DNA of 64,000 nucleotides from Huintestinicola sp050874005 (GCF_050874005.1 NZ_JBNMJV010000001.1:1-64000); one strand, 5' to 3'; shown: positions 1-8,110, counted from the stretch's first letter. Notes: generated by a model from the letters alone, not told the origin. A program made the numbers and translations.

Positions 1-1154
1 ATATTATCTATGACTCCAAAGAGGATCTTTATCCGGGAGAAGCGGAAAAGGATAATGATGTAACGGAAGAAACTTCCGCTGCAACGGAAAAAGCAACCGA
101 GACGAAGGTCACGGAGCCGCCTGTTACTGCACCGAAAGTGACCGAGCCAAAGGTCACCGAGCCGCCTGTTACTGCACCGAAAGTGACCGAGCCGAAGGTC
201 ACCCAGCCGCCTGTTACCGCGCCGAAAGTGACCGAGCCAAAGGTCACCGAGCCGCCTGTTACCACGCCGAAAGTGACCGAGCCGAAGGTCACCGAGCCGC
301 CTGTTACTGCACCGAAAGTGACCGAGCCGAAGGTCACCCAGCCGCCTGTTACCGCGCCGAAAGTGACCGAACCTGCTGTTCCTGCCGTTCCCGATAAGAT
401 AACCATAGGCGGAAAAAGCTATAAGACCAGTATGACGGGCACTCTTGATCTCAGCGGAAAGAATCTTAAAAACAGCGATATAGCAGATCTGAAATATATG
501 ACTGATCTGAGCGAGATGATCCTCAGCAATAATAAGCTTTCAGATCTTTCGGCGCTGAGCGGACTTACAAAGCTTGAAAAGCTGACCTTCCACAACAACC
601 ATGTAAGCAACCTGTCATTTGCGGCAAATATGAAAAGCCTTAAGAACATAGGCGCTGAACACAACGGTATTACAAGCGTTTCCGATCTGTCACAGCTTAC
701 AAAGCTGGAAGAACTATGGTTTGCCGGAAACGGCATAAAGGATATTTCGCCATTGGAGAACTGCGTCAATATGAAAAAGCTCAGCCTTTCGGACAATCCC
801 ATAGGCGATATCTCAGCACTTTCCGGAATGAAAAAGCTTGCGGAGGTTCAGCTGGGAAACTGCGGTATAGACAACATAAATGCTCTGAGCAACTGCAAAA
901 TGCTCGAGATCGTTTATGTTTATGACAACAACATTACCGATCTTACGCCCCTTTCGAGCTGCAAAAAGCTTTCTCAGCTGTATGCTTTTAATAACAGGCT
1001 GAACGGTGATCTGGACGCACTGAAGGGCCTTACCATTCTTGAGTATCTGGAGATCGGAAATAACGGCTACAGCGGGTTCAACAAAATGAATGAATTTTTC
1101 AGCACCGAGATATACACCGATGATGACGGATTTCAATATGTATATAGTTACTGA
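1..1154 (+). CDS. Leucine-rich-repeat protein, 5' end outside window
   Basis: The frame is open from base 3 to the stop at 1152-1154, so the N-terminus lies upstream. A Thr/Pro/Lys/Glu-rich linker made of a 15-residue tandem repeat (bases 108-377) is followed by about ten 21-23-residue leucine-rich repeats of the internalin/SDS22 style, with recurrent LxxLxxLxxN blocks such as LSEMILSNNKLSDLSAL. The C-terminus ends shortly after the last repeat without a visible anchor. LRR domains of this kind usually bind proteins. A Pro/Thr linker is typical of surface or secreted proteins, but the export signal would be upstream and is not seen. Ligand and function are unknown. Confidence 0.85.
   Translation, partial: IIYDSKEDLYPGEAEKDNDVTEETSAATEKATETKVTEPPVTAPKVTEPKVTEPPVTAPKVTEPKVTQPPVTAPKVTEPKVTEPPVTTPKVTEPKVTEPPVTAPKVTEPKVTQPPVTAPKVTEPAVPAVPDKITIGGKSYKTSMTGTLDLSGKNLKNSDIADLKYMTDLSEMILSNNKLSDLSALSGLTKLEKLTFHNNHVSNLSFAANMKSLKNIGAEHNGITSVSDLSQLTKLEELWFAGNGIKDISPLENCVNMKKLSLSDNPIGDISALSGMKKLAEVQLGNCGIDNINALSNCKMLEIVYVYDNNITDLTPLSSCKKLSQLYAFNNRLNGDLDALKGLTILEYLEIGNNGYSGFNKMNEFFSTEIYTDDDGFQYVYSY
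108..377 (+). repeat. Six tandem 45-bp coding repeats
   Basis: Six consecutive 45-bp units encode VTEPPVTAPKVTEPK with small changes (E to Q at residue 3 in units 3 and 6; A to T in unit 4). They form a rigid, positively charged linker. Near-identical DNA units suggest copy number can change by slippage or recombination. Confidence 0.9.
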
Positions 1155-1160
1155 TATATG

Positions 1161-1206
1161 AAAAGCTTCTGCGGTATGGTCAGGTCATACCGCAAAAGCT
1201 TTTTCA
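1161..1206. terminator. Bidirectional terminator between convergent genes
   Basis: The arms AGCTTCTGCGGTATG and CATACCGCAAAAGCT pair around a short loop. A T-run follows on the plus strand and an A-rich start precedes, so it can serve both the LRR gene and the convergent kinase gene. Confidence 0.75.
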
Positions 1207-2982
1207 GTATCTTATAATTTCATAGCTCATATCCTCTGTGTTATCGGATATGACTGTGCTTTCCGGAAGATACAGGGTGAATATGCATTCACGCCTTGCT
1301 TTTGTTTCGTTCACCCACACGATATCCTGCATAGGACAGTTATGGAATGCGCAGGCGCTCACCACCTCAACGCCCTCGCTGACCGTGACCTTTTCCAGGG
1401 ACCTTATGCCCGAAAAAGCGTCGTGTTCTATCTTTTTTACGGTGGAGGGTATTGTTTTTTCCGTTGTGGAGAAGTCTTCTTCAACATCCGGGTACAGATA
1501 GGTCATATAAGGTCCGTCGTCTTCCGAATAAGGCTTGCCGTTAAAGGTATAGGGCTTTATTACCGCAACTCCTGCAGGTATATTAAAGTATCTGAGATTG
1601 CACAGCATAAATGCGCCCTCTCCAAGATATTCCACAGTATCTGGCATAATTATCTTTTCGAGCCTTGCGTCTCCCGAAAAGCAATTGTCGCCGACGTACC
1701 TTACCTTTTCGCCCATATTTACCGTGCAGAGATTTATGCAGTTCATAAAGGCGGCTTCACCGATATACTCAACGTTTGCGCCGAGATCAACATTTTCAAG
1801 AGCATCCGCTCCTCCGAATGCGTAGGACTGTATTATCTTAACGCTGTCGGGTATCGCTATGCTTGTTATGCTTTTTGATGCAAAGGCATAACCGGCTATT
1901 TCGGTGACGGGCAGACCGGCTATTTCATCGGGTATGACCACAGCTGTCTCATCACCTTCATAGCCGGTTATTACAATATGGTCGGTGTAAATGTCGTACT
2001 GAAACAGAAAGCCCTCGCTTATGTCCGAGCCTGTATATCCCTCGTCGGAAGGGGAGTATTCGGCTTCAAGGGACAGCCGCAGTTCTTCGATGCCGTAATC
2101 ATAATCGGGGTCGATGCTGCTGTCGGAAACCGGGGCGGCAGCTGTTATGGACGTGTTATCTGTCTGTCCGGTCTGTTCGCTTACGCCGACAGCGGAAGCA
2201 GCCGTTTCAGTTTCATATTCGTTTACTGTCGGGATCGCCGCATCGCCGTTCTGTGAAATTACCGCAGCTGTGACTCCAATGACCGCCGCAGCAGCCAAAA
2301 CGGCGCATATTTTCCACGGCTGTACAAATTTCAGCAGGAATTCTATCTGCTTACAGTTTTTAAATCTTTTATCGGGGTCGAAGCTTGTACAGCGGGATAT
2401 GATATACCCCACGGGAAAACGTTCCCTGTTTTCAAAAATAAGTCTCAAGGTCTGCCCCAGCGCAAAAATATCCGTCCTGAAATCCGTCTGGGCATAGCCG
2501 TACTGCTCGGGAGCGGCAAAGCCTTCGGTGCCGAGACAAACGGTGTCCTTGTCCATTTCCTCCTTGAAAAGTCTGGCGGAGCTCATATCAACTATTTTAA
2601 GGCAGCCACTTCCGTCAAGCATAATGTTTGAGGGCTTGATATCACGGTGTATTATGCCGAGCATATGCAGCTCGTCCACCGCTCTGCAAAGCTGCAGCGC
2701 TGTCCCGACCGCCTCTTTATAGGATAAGGACAGCTCCTGCAGGGTCTTTCCCTCGATGTATTCCTCGATTATTTCGAGGGACTTCTGCCCTTGTTCATTT
2801 CCCGAGGTCACGTTTATTTCGTATATCTTCGGGATATATCTGCATTCGGCAGCTTTCAGCTTTTCATATACCTTTGGGTCGGAGCATAATTCCTTGCATA
2901 CAGCTCTGCCGCCGTCAGACCTCTCACAGAGCCATACCGTACTCTGCCGTGACTTATGTATAACAGAAATTTTCTTGTACAT
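1204..2982 (-). CDS. Transmembrane Ser/Thr kinase with BspA-like leucine-rich repeats
   Basis: This 592-residue protein has an N-terminal Hanks-type kinase domain (about 1-215) with the catalytic loop HRDIKPSN at about 112-119 and the APEQYG segment. The metal-binding DFG motif reads DMS (about 132-134): the Asp is kept, the Phe-Gly is not. The domain is short and the Gly-rich loop is poor. One transmembrane helix follows at about 224-243. The outer part (about 320-560) has LRR_5/BspA-type repeats such as IPDSVKIIQSYAFGG. This is a receptor-kinase layout with an extracellular repeat sensor. The ligand is unknown, and activity is uncertain because of the altered motif. Confidence 0.85.
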   Translation of the reverse strand: MYKKISVIHKSRQSTVWLCERSDGGRAVCKELCSDPKVYEKLKAAECRYIPKIYEINVTSGNEQGQKSLEIIEEYIEGKTLQELSLSYKEAVGTALQLCRAVDELHMLGIIHRDIKPSNIMLDGSGCLKIVDMSSARLFKEEMDKDTVCLGTEGFAAPEQYGYAQTDFRTDIFALGQTLRLIFENRERFPVGYIISRCTSFDPDKRFKNCKQIEFLLKFVQPWKICAVLAAAAVIGVTAAVISQNGDAAIPTVNEYETETAASAVGVSEQTGQTDNTSITAAAPVSDSSIDPDYDYGIEELRLSLEAEYSPSDEGYTGSDISEGFLFQYDIYTDHIVITGYEGDETAVVIPDEIAGLPVTEIAGYAFASKSITSIAIPDSVKIIQSYAFGGADALENVDLGANVEYIGEAAFMNCINLCTVNMGEKVRYVGDNCFSGDARLEKIIMPDTVEYLGEGAFMLCNLRYFNIPAGVAVIKPYTFNGKPYSEDDGPYMTYLYPDVEEDFSTTEKTIPSTVKKIEHDAFSGIRSLEKVTVSEGVEVVSACAFHNCPMQDIVWVNETKARRECIFTLYLPESTVISDNTEDMSYEIIRY

Positions 2983-3022
2983 AGGCTCTGCCGTCCCTGT
3001 TTACAAAGTTTACTTTATGCAT

Positions 3023-3051
3023 ATTATACCACAGCGGCGGAGTGAAGTCAA
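3023..3051 (-). promoter_or_regulatory. Promoter of the kinase gene
   Basis: On the minus strand, TTGACT (3051-3046) and TATAAT (3028-3023) are 17 bp apart, about 40 bp upstream of the kinase start. The -35 box lies only 14 bp from the -35 box of the divergent rsgA promoter. Confidence 0.75.
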
Positions 3052-3065
3052 TCCGTTTAAAATAC

Positions 3066-3094
3066 TTGACAATCCCGTTTGCACGTGCTATAAT
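3066..3094 (+). promoter_or_regulatory. Promoter of the rsgA leader
   Basis: Consensus TTGACA (3066-3071) and TATAAT (3089-3094) with a 17-bp spacer. Transcription would start near 3101, leaving a leader of about 290 nt before rsgA. Confidence 0.85.
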
Positions 3095-3145
3095 AAGTAA
3101 AATCTTTCCTTCGGGAAAGTGAAAAAACGAAAGGAGCTGTTTTTG

Positions 3146-3178
3146 ATGACTGTTATATTTGAGGCGGCAGCTTATTAA
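3146..3178 (+). CDS. Ten-residue leader peptide upstream of rsgA
   Basis: ATG at 3146 follows a strong ribosome site (AAAGGAG, 3130-3136) and opens a 10-codon frame, MTVIFEAAAY, ending in TAA. It comes about 45 nt after the likely transcription start and about 90 nt before an intrinsic terminator. That arrangement is the one used in ribosome-mediated transcription attenuation. A good ribosome site on so short a frame is the main evidence that it is translated. No arrest motif known to me is present. Confidence 0.5.
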   Translation: MTVIFEAAAY

Positions 3179-3270
3179 CCGAATATCGGGGCTGAAAATT
3201 TTCTGAGGGGCTTTATGCCTTTGATTTTCTGCGCCCAAATGAGCCTTTTCGTGAGTTAGAAAAATTTCTG

Positions 3271-3296
3271 CACACCAAAGGGGTGTGTATTTTTTT
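3271..3296 (+). terminator. Intrinsic terminator inside the rsgA leader
   Basis: CACACC (3271-3276) pairs with GGTGTG (3282-3287), followed by a T-rich tract to 3296. It lies between the leader peptide and rsgA, so it would stop transcription early. CCTTTG at 3219-3224 could pair with CAAAGG in the hairpin as part of an antiterminator; this is inference. Confidence 0.65.
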
Positions 3297-3339
3297 ACCA
3301 TTTTGCGAAAAATGCCGCCGTGAAAGGAGATGTTGTACT

Positions 3340-3429
3340 ATGAAAAAAATTTACGAAGCAGCAAACATTAAACATTACGGAGGTAATACAAATGAATTTC
3401 ACAACAGATATGAGAGACTACGGCTATAA
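3340..3429 (+). CDS. 29-residue small ORF overlapping the rsgA start
   Basis: ATG at 3340 follows GAAAGGAG (3322-3329) and opens 29 codons starting MKKIYEAANIKHYGG, ending at TAA 3427-3429, inside rsgA in another frame. Its beginning resembles the upstream 10-residue peptide (I, then an aromatic residue, then EAA). It may couple translation to rsgA, whose own ribosome site lies within this frame. It could also be a chance frame. Confidence 0.4.
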   Translation: MKKIYEAANIKHYGGNTNEFHNRYERLRL

Positions 3430-4462
3430 GGGCAGCGAGATAATTGACGAAAAGCACATTCCCGCAAGGATAACAGCCGTTCACAGAGAGCGCTTTGAAG
3501 CGGTCTGCGGCTACGGACAGATAAGCGCAAGGATAAAAACGGGAGCATATAAGGACGGTCTGACAGAATATCCCACAGCAGGAGATTTTGTCTCCATAGA
3601 ATATAATCCCATTGGTGACAGCCTTATTGCCGACACCCTGCCAAGAAGCTCGTTTTTCTCACGCAAGGACCCTACTCCCGGACGTGGCGAGCAGGCGGTG
3701 GCAGCCAATTTTGACTATGTTTTTATAATGCAGTCTTTAAATCACGACCTTAATCTCAGACGTCTGGAAAGATACCTGACCCTTTCGTGGCAGTCGGGAG
3801 CGATACCCGTAATACTGCTCACAAAGGCAGATATTTCGGATAATATAAGCGGCGCTGTCAGGGATATCTCAAAAGCGGCTGCGGGAGCTGACATCATTCC
3901 CGTAAGTTCGAAAACGGGATATGGTCTGGACAGGCTGGGGGATTATATATGTCCCCGAAAGACTGCTGTGTTTCTCGGTTCCTCGGGAGTTGGCAAATCC
4001 AGCTTTGTAAACGCTCTTGCAGGTGAGGAGATTATGAACGTGAGCGGAATAAGAGAGGACGACAGCAAGGGCAGGCACACCACTACCCACCGCCAGCTTG
4101 TGCTGCTCAAAAGCGGAGCGATGATAATCGACACTCCGGGTATGAGAGAGCTTGGTATGTGGGACGCCGCCGAGGGCATTTCCACCGCTTTTGGAGATGT
4201 GGAGAAATTTGCCCGTATGTGCAGATTTTCCGACTGCCGCCACGAGAATGAGCCGGGCTGTGCGGTAAGGGAAGCGATAGAGCGGGGAGAGCTTTCGGAG
4301 GAGCGCCTCCTGAGCTACAAAAAGCTTGCTTCCGAATCGGAAGCCTCCGATAAGCAGGATATGCTCAGAAAAAAGCGGGAGCGGTTCAAGGACATCGCTC
4401 TGCAGAACAAAAACCGCCGAAAGACCGAAAGGCGTTTCGGCGGGAAGGGCGAGCACAGATAA
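3392..4462 (+). CDS. rsgA: Ribosome small-subunit-dependent GTPase A
   Basis: The 356-residue protein is a circularly permuted GTPase that acts late in 30S subunit assembly. An N-terminal OB-fold-like region precedes the G4 motif TKAD (about 144-147), then G1 GSSGVGKSS (about 196-204) and G3 DTPGMRELGMWD. A zinc-binding stretch of Cys and His residues follows (CRFSDCRHENEPGC). The C-terminal tail is strongly basic (KKRERF onward), which suits RNA binding. The start is chosen by the ribosome site GGAGGT at 3380-3385. The leader with small ORFs and a terminator suggests that ribosome state or drug stress controls expression. Confidence 0.92.
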   Translation: MNFTTDMRDYGYKGSEIIDEKHIPARITAVHRERFEAVCGYGQISARIKTGAYKDGLTEYPTAGDFVSIEYNPIGDSLIADTLPRSSFFSRKDPTPGRGEQAVAANFDYVFIMQSLNHDLNLRRLERYLTLSWQSGAIPVILLTKADISDNISGAVRDISKAAAGADIIPVSSKTGYGLDRLGDYICPRKTAVFLGSSGVGKSSFVNALAGEEIMNVSGIREDDSKGRHTTTHRQLVLLKSGAMIIDTPGMRELGMWDAAEGISTAFGDVEKFARMCRFSDCRHENEPGCAVREAIERGELSEERLLSYKKLASESEASDKQDMLRKKRERFKDIALQNKNRRKTERRFGGKGEHR

Positions 4463-4509
4463 GGTCAGAGCTTCCGTGTTTTAACAGTAATAAAAATTCC
4501 CCATAGCTG

Positions 4510-4538
4510 TTGACAAGTCTGCTGTTTGGCTGTATAAT
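4510..4538 (+). promoter_or_regulatory. Promoter upstream of the radical SAM gene
   Basis: TTGACA (4510-4515) and TATAAT (4533-4538) with a 17-bp spacer. The -10 box sits inside the inverted repeat CTGTAT-AATAA-ATACAG (4530-4546), which could be an operator. Confidence 0.8.
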
Positions 4539-4590
4539 AAATACAGTAAATGTAATAGCTTGAACAGGCTAAAATACGCAATATATTCTA

Positions 4591-4618
4591 AAGCCTTGCT
4601 TTTTGCAAGGCTTTTTTA
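4591..4618 (+). terminator. Terminator between promoter and radical SAM gene
   Basis: AAGCCTTGC pairs with GCAAGGCTT, followed by a T-run. It lies about 50 nt after the predicted transcription start and before the gene. It either attenuates the gene or ends a short RNA of about 70 nt. Confidence 0.75.
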
Positions 4619-4665
4619 GTATAACATTTCCGTCAGCACATTCACGAAAGGGCGTAAGCAAGAGT

Positions 4666-5604
4666 ATGAACAACCCCTTCCCCTATACCGACACAAACAA
4701 GCGCTACCACACTCAAAGCTATTATCTGAAAAAAAGATTTGGCTGCAAGGTGATGAAAATATCCTTAAACTGCGGCTTTACCTGCCCGAATATTGACGGC
4801 ACAAAGGGCGTTGGCGGCTGTACCTACTGCCTTGAGGGCAGCGGCGAATTTGCAGGCTCTCCTCTTCTGTCCGTTACTGAGCAGTTTGAAGCAGTGAAGA
4901 GGGCAATGAACAGGAAATGGAGCGAGGGGCTTTACATTCCCTATTTTCAGGCTGGCACAAACACCTACGGCTCTGCCGAAAAAATTCGCTCTATGACCGA
5001 GGAGGCGCTGGGGCTTGAAAATGTTGTTGGCATTGCCATATCCACCCGTCCCGACTGCATTTCGGACAGCGTGCTTGATATACTGAGCGATTTAAATGAC
5101 CGCACCTATCTTACGGTGGAGCTGGGGCTTCAGACCGTTCACGACGCTACTGCCGCAAGGATAAACCGCTGTCACACCTATGGGGATTTTCTGAAATGCT
5201 GCGAAAGGCTTTTTAAAAGAAATATCAATGTCTGCGTTCATCTGATAAACGGTCTGCCCGGGGAGGATTTTGAGATGATGCTCACATCTGCCCGGGAAAT
5301 GTCTCATCTGCCCCTTCACAGCATAAAGCTTCATCTTCTGCATATACTTCGGGGGACGGTCATGGGTGAGCAGTATCTCAGAGGTAAGATAACGCCCCTT
5401 ACTCCGGAAGAATACGTTCACATTGTCTGCGAGCAGATAAAGCTTTTCCCGCCCGAGCTGATAATTCAGCGTGTAACGGGTGACGGCGGACGGGACGTGC
5501 TCCTTGCACCCGAATGGAGCCTGAAAAAATTTACGGTGATGAACGAGATTGACAAGACCTTTGCCCGTGAGGAGAGTTATCAGGGAATAAATTACCGAAA
5601 ATAA
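4666..5604 (+). CDS. Radical SAM protein, YhcC/YtqA (TIGR01212) type
   Basis: The 312-residue protein has the Cys cluster of the YhcC family near its N-terminus (CGFTCPNIDG followed by GGCTYC), which should hold the 4Fe-4S cluster for S-adenosylmethionine cleavage. The segment NTYGS and later STRPDCI and ELGLQT are also typical. The Bacillus relative YtqA (MnmL) has been tied to tRNA wobble-uridine modification; that role is by analogy only. ATG 4666 is preferred because the frame upstream runs through the terminator. The ribosome site GAAAGGG is a little far away. Confidence 0.8.
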   Translation: MNNPFPYTDTNKRYHTQSYYLKKRFGCKVMKISLNCGFTCPNIDGTKGVGGCTYCLEGSGEFAGSPLLSVTEQFEAVKRAMNRKWSEGLYIPYFQAGTNTYGSAEKIRSMTEEALGLENVVGIAISTRPDCISDSVLDILSDLNDRTYLTVELGLQTVHDATAARINRCHTYGDFLKCCERLFKRNINVCVHLINGLPGEDFEMMLTSAREMSHLPLHSIKLHLLHILRGTVMGEQYLRGKITPLTPEEYVHIVCEQIKLFPPELIIQRVTGDGGRDVLLAPEWSLKKFTVMNEIDKTFAREESYQGINYRK

Positions 5605-5616
5605 AGGAGAATTTCT

Positions 5617-6000
5617 GTGGAAAAGGAATACAAGGGAACGCTTTTCAAGCTTATGATGACCCTTTCGTTTTTAACGGGGGCAATTGCCTTTTTTTTCGCA
5701 CTTATGTATGTGCCTGAGCCGCTTTGCAAGGCAGGCTTCGGGGTGATGATGCTTTTTTCTCTCCTGTGCGCTGTGGGGATAAATGGGTTGGACGCATCGG
5801 CGGCGGCTTATTTCAGGTTTTCCACAAAGCTTGCGGCGGTGGTGTTTCCTCTTTCGGTCAACGGCGGCTCACTGGCGGCGGCTATCCTGCTTATGAAGGA
5901 TAAAGGCCTTGCGGCGGTCATAACGGTCATTGCCGCCTGCGCCCTGTCGGTCATTTCCTCCTCGGTGCTGGTGAGGAGATATATGGAGGACGATTTCTGA
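5617..6000 (+). CDS. Small multi-pass membrane protein, unknown function
   Basis: A 127-residue protein with four predicted membrane helices and short loops, ending in RRYMEDDF. A GTG start at 5617 is set by the ribosome site AAAGGAG at 5603-5609. It lies 12 nt after the radical SAM gene, so the two are probably co-transcribed. I do not recognise the family. Confidence 0.65.
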   Translation: MEKEYKGTLFKLMMTLSFLTGAIAFFFALMYVPEPLCKAGFGVMMLFSLLCAVGINGLDASAAAYFRFSTKLAAVVFPLSVNGGSLAAAILLMKDKGLAAVITVIAACALSVISSSVLVRRYMEDDF

Positions 6001-6007
6001 TACCAAA

Positions 6008-6054
6008 TAACAAATGCTCTCCCTGTTCAGGCAGGAAGAGCATTTTTGTTATGA
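6008..6054. terminator. Bidirectional terminator
   Basis: AACAAATGCTCT pairs with AGAGCATTTTTGTT around a second small stem. It ends the 5617 gene and can also serve the minus-strand remnant. Confidence 0.75.
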
Positions 6055-6404
6055 TAAATTATCGCTGAGTTTCAGGATAGGTTCGCCATTTGCAATGCTG
6101 TGATCGACATATCCGTCACTCTGCTTCATATCAAAATACAGCCCGTCAAGAATGTCGCTGTCGGCAATAAAGGCAAGGCGTATCTTAACGCTTTCATCTT
6201 TATAATATACTGCCTTGTCTCGGGGCTTTCGGGAGCGGAAAGCTTGTCTATATGAGCGATAAGCTTGCAAAACGAGTCCGAAACTGCGTCCTCCGCCTGA
6301 TGATGGTCTTTCAGCACCGCAAAGGCTATGTGATACATTGGCTTTTCATACAGCCTGTAAAGCTCTGCGGCTTTTTCCGCCGCAGGAGTTTTTCCTGCTT
6401 TCAA
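6049..6404 (-). pseudogene. ECF sigma factor fused by deletion to an anti-sigma-like tail
   Basis: From a TTG at 6404, with ribosome site GAGGTG, the first frame encodes the start of an ECF sigma region 2 (YRLYEKPMYHIAF, LKDHHQAEDAV). At about codon 60 that homology stops. A second frame (6049-6270) then encodes a tail (ILDGLYFDMKQSDGYVD) that I would expect at the end of an anti-sigma-type protein rather than in a sigma factor. Sigma region 4 is absent. The simplest reading is an internal deletion that removed the end of a sigma gene and the start of its neighbour. The anti-sigma link is from memory of similar loci. Confidence 0.55.
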
Positions 6405-6477
6405 GGATCTCACCTCTTTGTCTTTTTGAAACGTTTCATAAAATATAACGCTCGGAGCGGCGGATCTGTGACATAAT

Positions 6478-6518
6478 GTCAAAAAAATCCCGGAACACTT
6501 TGCAGAATGTCCCGGGAT
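6478..6518 (-). terminator. Terminator of the HD-GYP gene
   Basis: On the minus strand, TCCCGGGACATTCTG pairs with AGTGTTCCGGGA and is followed by a T-run. Confidence 0.75.
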
Positions 6519-6522
6519 AATA

Positions 6523-7581
6523 TCAACCGTGAATAAGCCTTGCGGTCTCCTCGTCGCAGAGACCCGTTATCACGATATTCGTATTCTTTTTGTGATCTCC
6601 AAGATCGTACTCAATGCCCGCCTCGGTGACTACAAGAGGACGAAGGGGCTGGTCGTTGTTGTTTTTTATGACAGTTGCGGTCTCGCCGTTTGAGAGCTTG
6701 ACCTTTGAGCCGGTGGGGAAGGGGGCAACTTTCCTCAGGAATGCCTTGACCACATTCTCGTCAAAGTGGCTGTACATTCCGCCCATAATAAACTCTATTG
6801 CCTCGTTGGGCGGCGCAGGGATACGATAGGGGCGGTTGGATGTGAGAGCGTCATACACGTCCGCCACAGCTAAGATACGTGCGTACTCGTGAATCTCCTC
6901 GCCTTTCAGTTTCATAGGATAGCCCGAGCCGTCCCATCTTTCGTGATGACCGATAATTCCCAGACAGCAGTCCTCGGACACAAGCTTTCTTGCCCTCAGA
7001 TGCTCCGCCGCATATATGGGGTGCAGTCTTACCACGCTGTATTCCTCGTCGGTGAGCCTGCCCTTTTTGTTTATTATTTCAATGGGAACGGACACTTTGC
7101 CTATATCGTGAAGAAGTCCCGCAACTCCCAGCTCGTCAAGCTTTCTGCGGTCGTAGCCCATTTCAAGCCCGATAGCTATTGCCATAATTGCTACGCTGAG
7201 ACTGTGATGATAAGTATAATCGTCATACATCTTGATGTCGGCGATGTTTATAAGTATATCCTTTTTGGAGGCAAGCTCGTCAATAAGCTGCTCGGTGGTG
7301 TCGCCGATAGCGTCGATATCGCTCTGGGTAACGCCCTTGCTGCTGTCCATAAAATTATCCGCAAGGTTGTGGATATTGCTTATGGCGTTTTCCTTTATCT
7401 CGCTGTTGATGGAGGAAATGACTCTTGCTTCGCTGCTGCGGCTGTCGATAAAAGCGCCTGCCACAACACGGCTCATACGCATCTGGGTGATGTTCATATC
7501 GGTAAGCTTTGTTCCCGATCTCAGGGTGACCACCGCTCCTGCCGAAGCGTCGAAAAATGTGATCTCTCTTGCTATGCACAT
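6523..7581 (-). CDS. HD-GYP domain protein, probable cyclic-di-GMP phosphodiesterase
   Basis: The 352-residue protein carries a C-terminal HD-GYP domain with HHSLSVA, the HD pair in LLHDIGK, and HHERWDGSGYP. These residues bind metals in enzymes that break down cyclic-di-GMP. The N-terminal part resembles the leader found before HD-GYP domains in clostridial proteins. The ATG at 7581 has no ribosome site. A strong one (AAAGGAGG, 7633-7626) lies further upstream, 8 nt before an in-frame CTG at 7617. The natural start may be that CTG, adding 12 residues (V-Y-L-R-T-N-E-L-V-P-G), which fits the family consensus. No other start lies between the upstream stop and 7581. Confidence 0.88.
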   Translation of the reverse strand: MCIAREITFFDASAGAVVTLRSGTKLTDMNITQMRMSRVVAGAFIDSRSSEARVISSINSEIKENAISNIHNLADNFMDSSKGVTQSDIDAIGDTTEQLIDELASKKDILINIADIKMYDDYTYHHSLSVAIMAIAIGLEMGYDRRKLDELGVAGLLHDIGKVSVPIEIINKKGRLTDEEYSVVRLHPIYAAEHLRARKLVSEDCCLGIIGHHERWDGSGYPMKLKGEEIHEYARILAVADVYDALTSNRPYRIPAPPNEAIEFIMGGMYSHFDENVVKAFLRKVAPFPTGSKVKLSNGETATVIKNNNDQPLRPLVVTEAGIEYDLGDHKKNTNIVITGLCDEETARLIHG

Positions 7582-7701
7582 TCCCGGTACAAGCTCATTG
7601 GTTCTCAGGTAGACCAGACAGACTTCCTCCTTTCATACATATTGACAAGCCGCATATTACAGCTTGTCTCAGCATATTTATGTATCAGCGTGACATATCT
7701 T

Positions 7702-7941
7702 TTATTGCTTGAGCTGTGCAAGACATTCGCTGCAGACGCATCTGTCCTTGAAGATAAGAAGATTTTCGGCGCTGCCGCAGAAAACGCAGCTTTCGCCTGC
7801 CTTTTTGATGATTATCCTGTCGTCCTCGGCGTAAATTTCCACAGAGTCTCTGTTTTCTATGTTCAGATTTCTTCTCATTTCAATGGGGATAACTACTCTT
7901 CCAAGTGCGTCGAGCTGTCTTGTGATAGCAGATGATTTCAT
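7702..7941 (-). CDS. AbrB-type transition regulator with a zinc-ribbon tail
   Basis: In this 79-residue protein the first 50 residues form an AbrB/SpoVT swapped-hairpin DNA-binding domain (LDALGRVVIPIEMRR). In place of the usual AbrB dimerisation domain the tail has two Cys pairs (CVFC and CSEC) that could bind zinc. Family members control growth-phase and sporulation genes. The start has a clear ribosome site (AAAGGAGACCG). It is upstream of the HD-GYP gene on the same strand; 120 nt separate them. Confidence 0.85.
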   Translation of the reverse strand: MKSSAITRQLDALGRVVIPIEMRRNLNIENRDSVEIYAEDDRIIIKKAGESCVFCGSAENLLIFKDRCVCSECLAQLKQ

Positions 7942-8031
7942 AAACGGTCTCCTTTTTCTTTAGGTCTGTGAAGTCATATGGTTTACGCTTCACAAATCTT
8001 TGCAAATTTTTACTAAATTTATATATAACAT

Positions 8032-8060
8032 ATTATACCAATTTAATAAAGATAATACAA
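8032..8060 (-). promoter_or_regulatory. Promoter of the AbrB-like gene
   Basis: Minus-strand TTGTAT (8060-8055) and TATAAT (8037-8032), 17 bp apart, about 90 bp upstream of the start codon. Confidence 0.6.
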
Positions 8061-8110
8061 GAAGAAATGATAGAAATTATATTAACAATATATAAACAGG
8101 AGGATAAAAC

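Noticed and set aside
108..377. CRISPR-like regular repeats
   Set aside because: No unique spacers; the units are in-frame coding repeats. The same holds for the 12-bp units near 45395-45460.
29..406. Long open frame on the minus strand across the tandem repeats
   Set aside because: It is a low-complexity shadow of the Pro/Thr repeat; the plus-strand frame continues into leucine-rich repeats.
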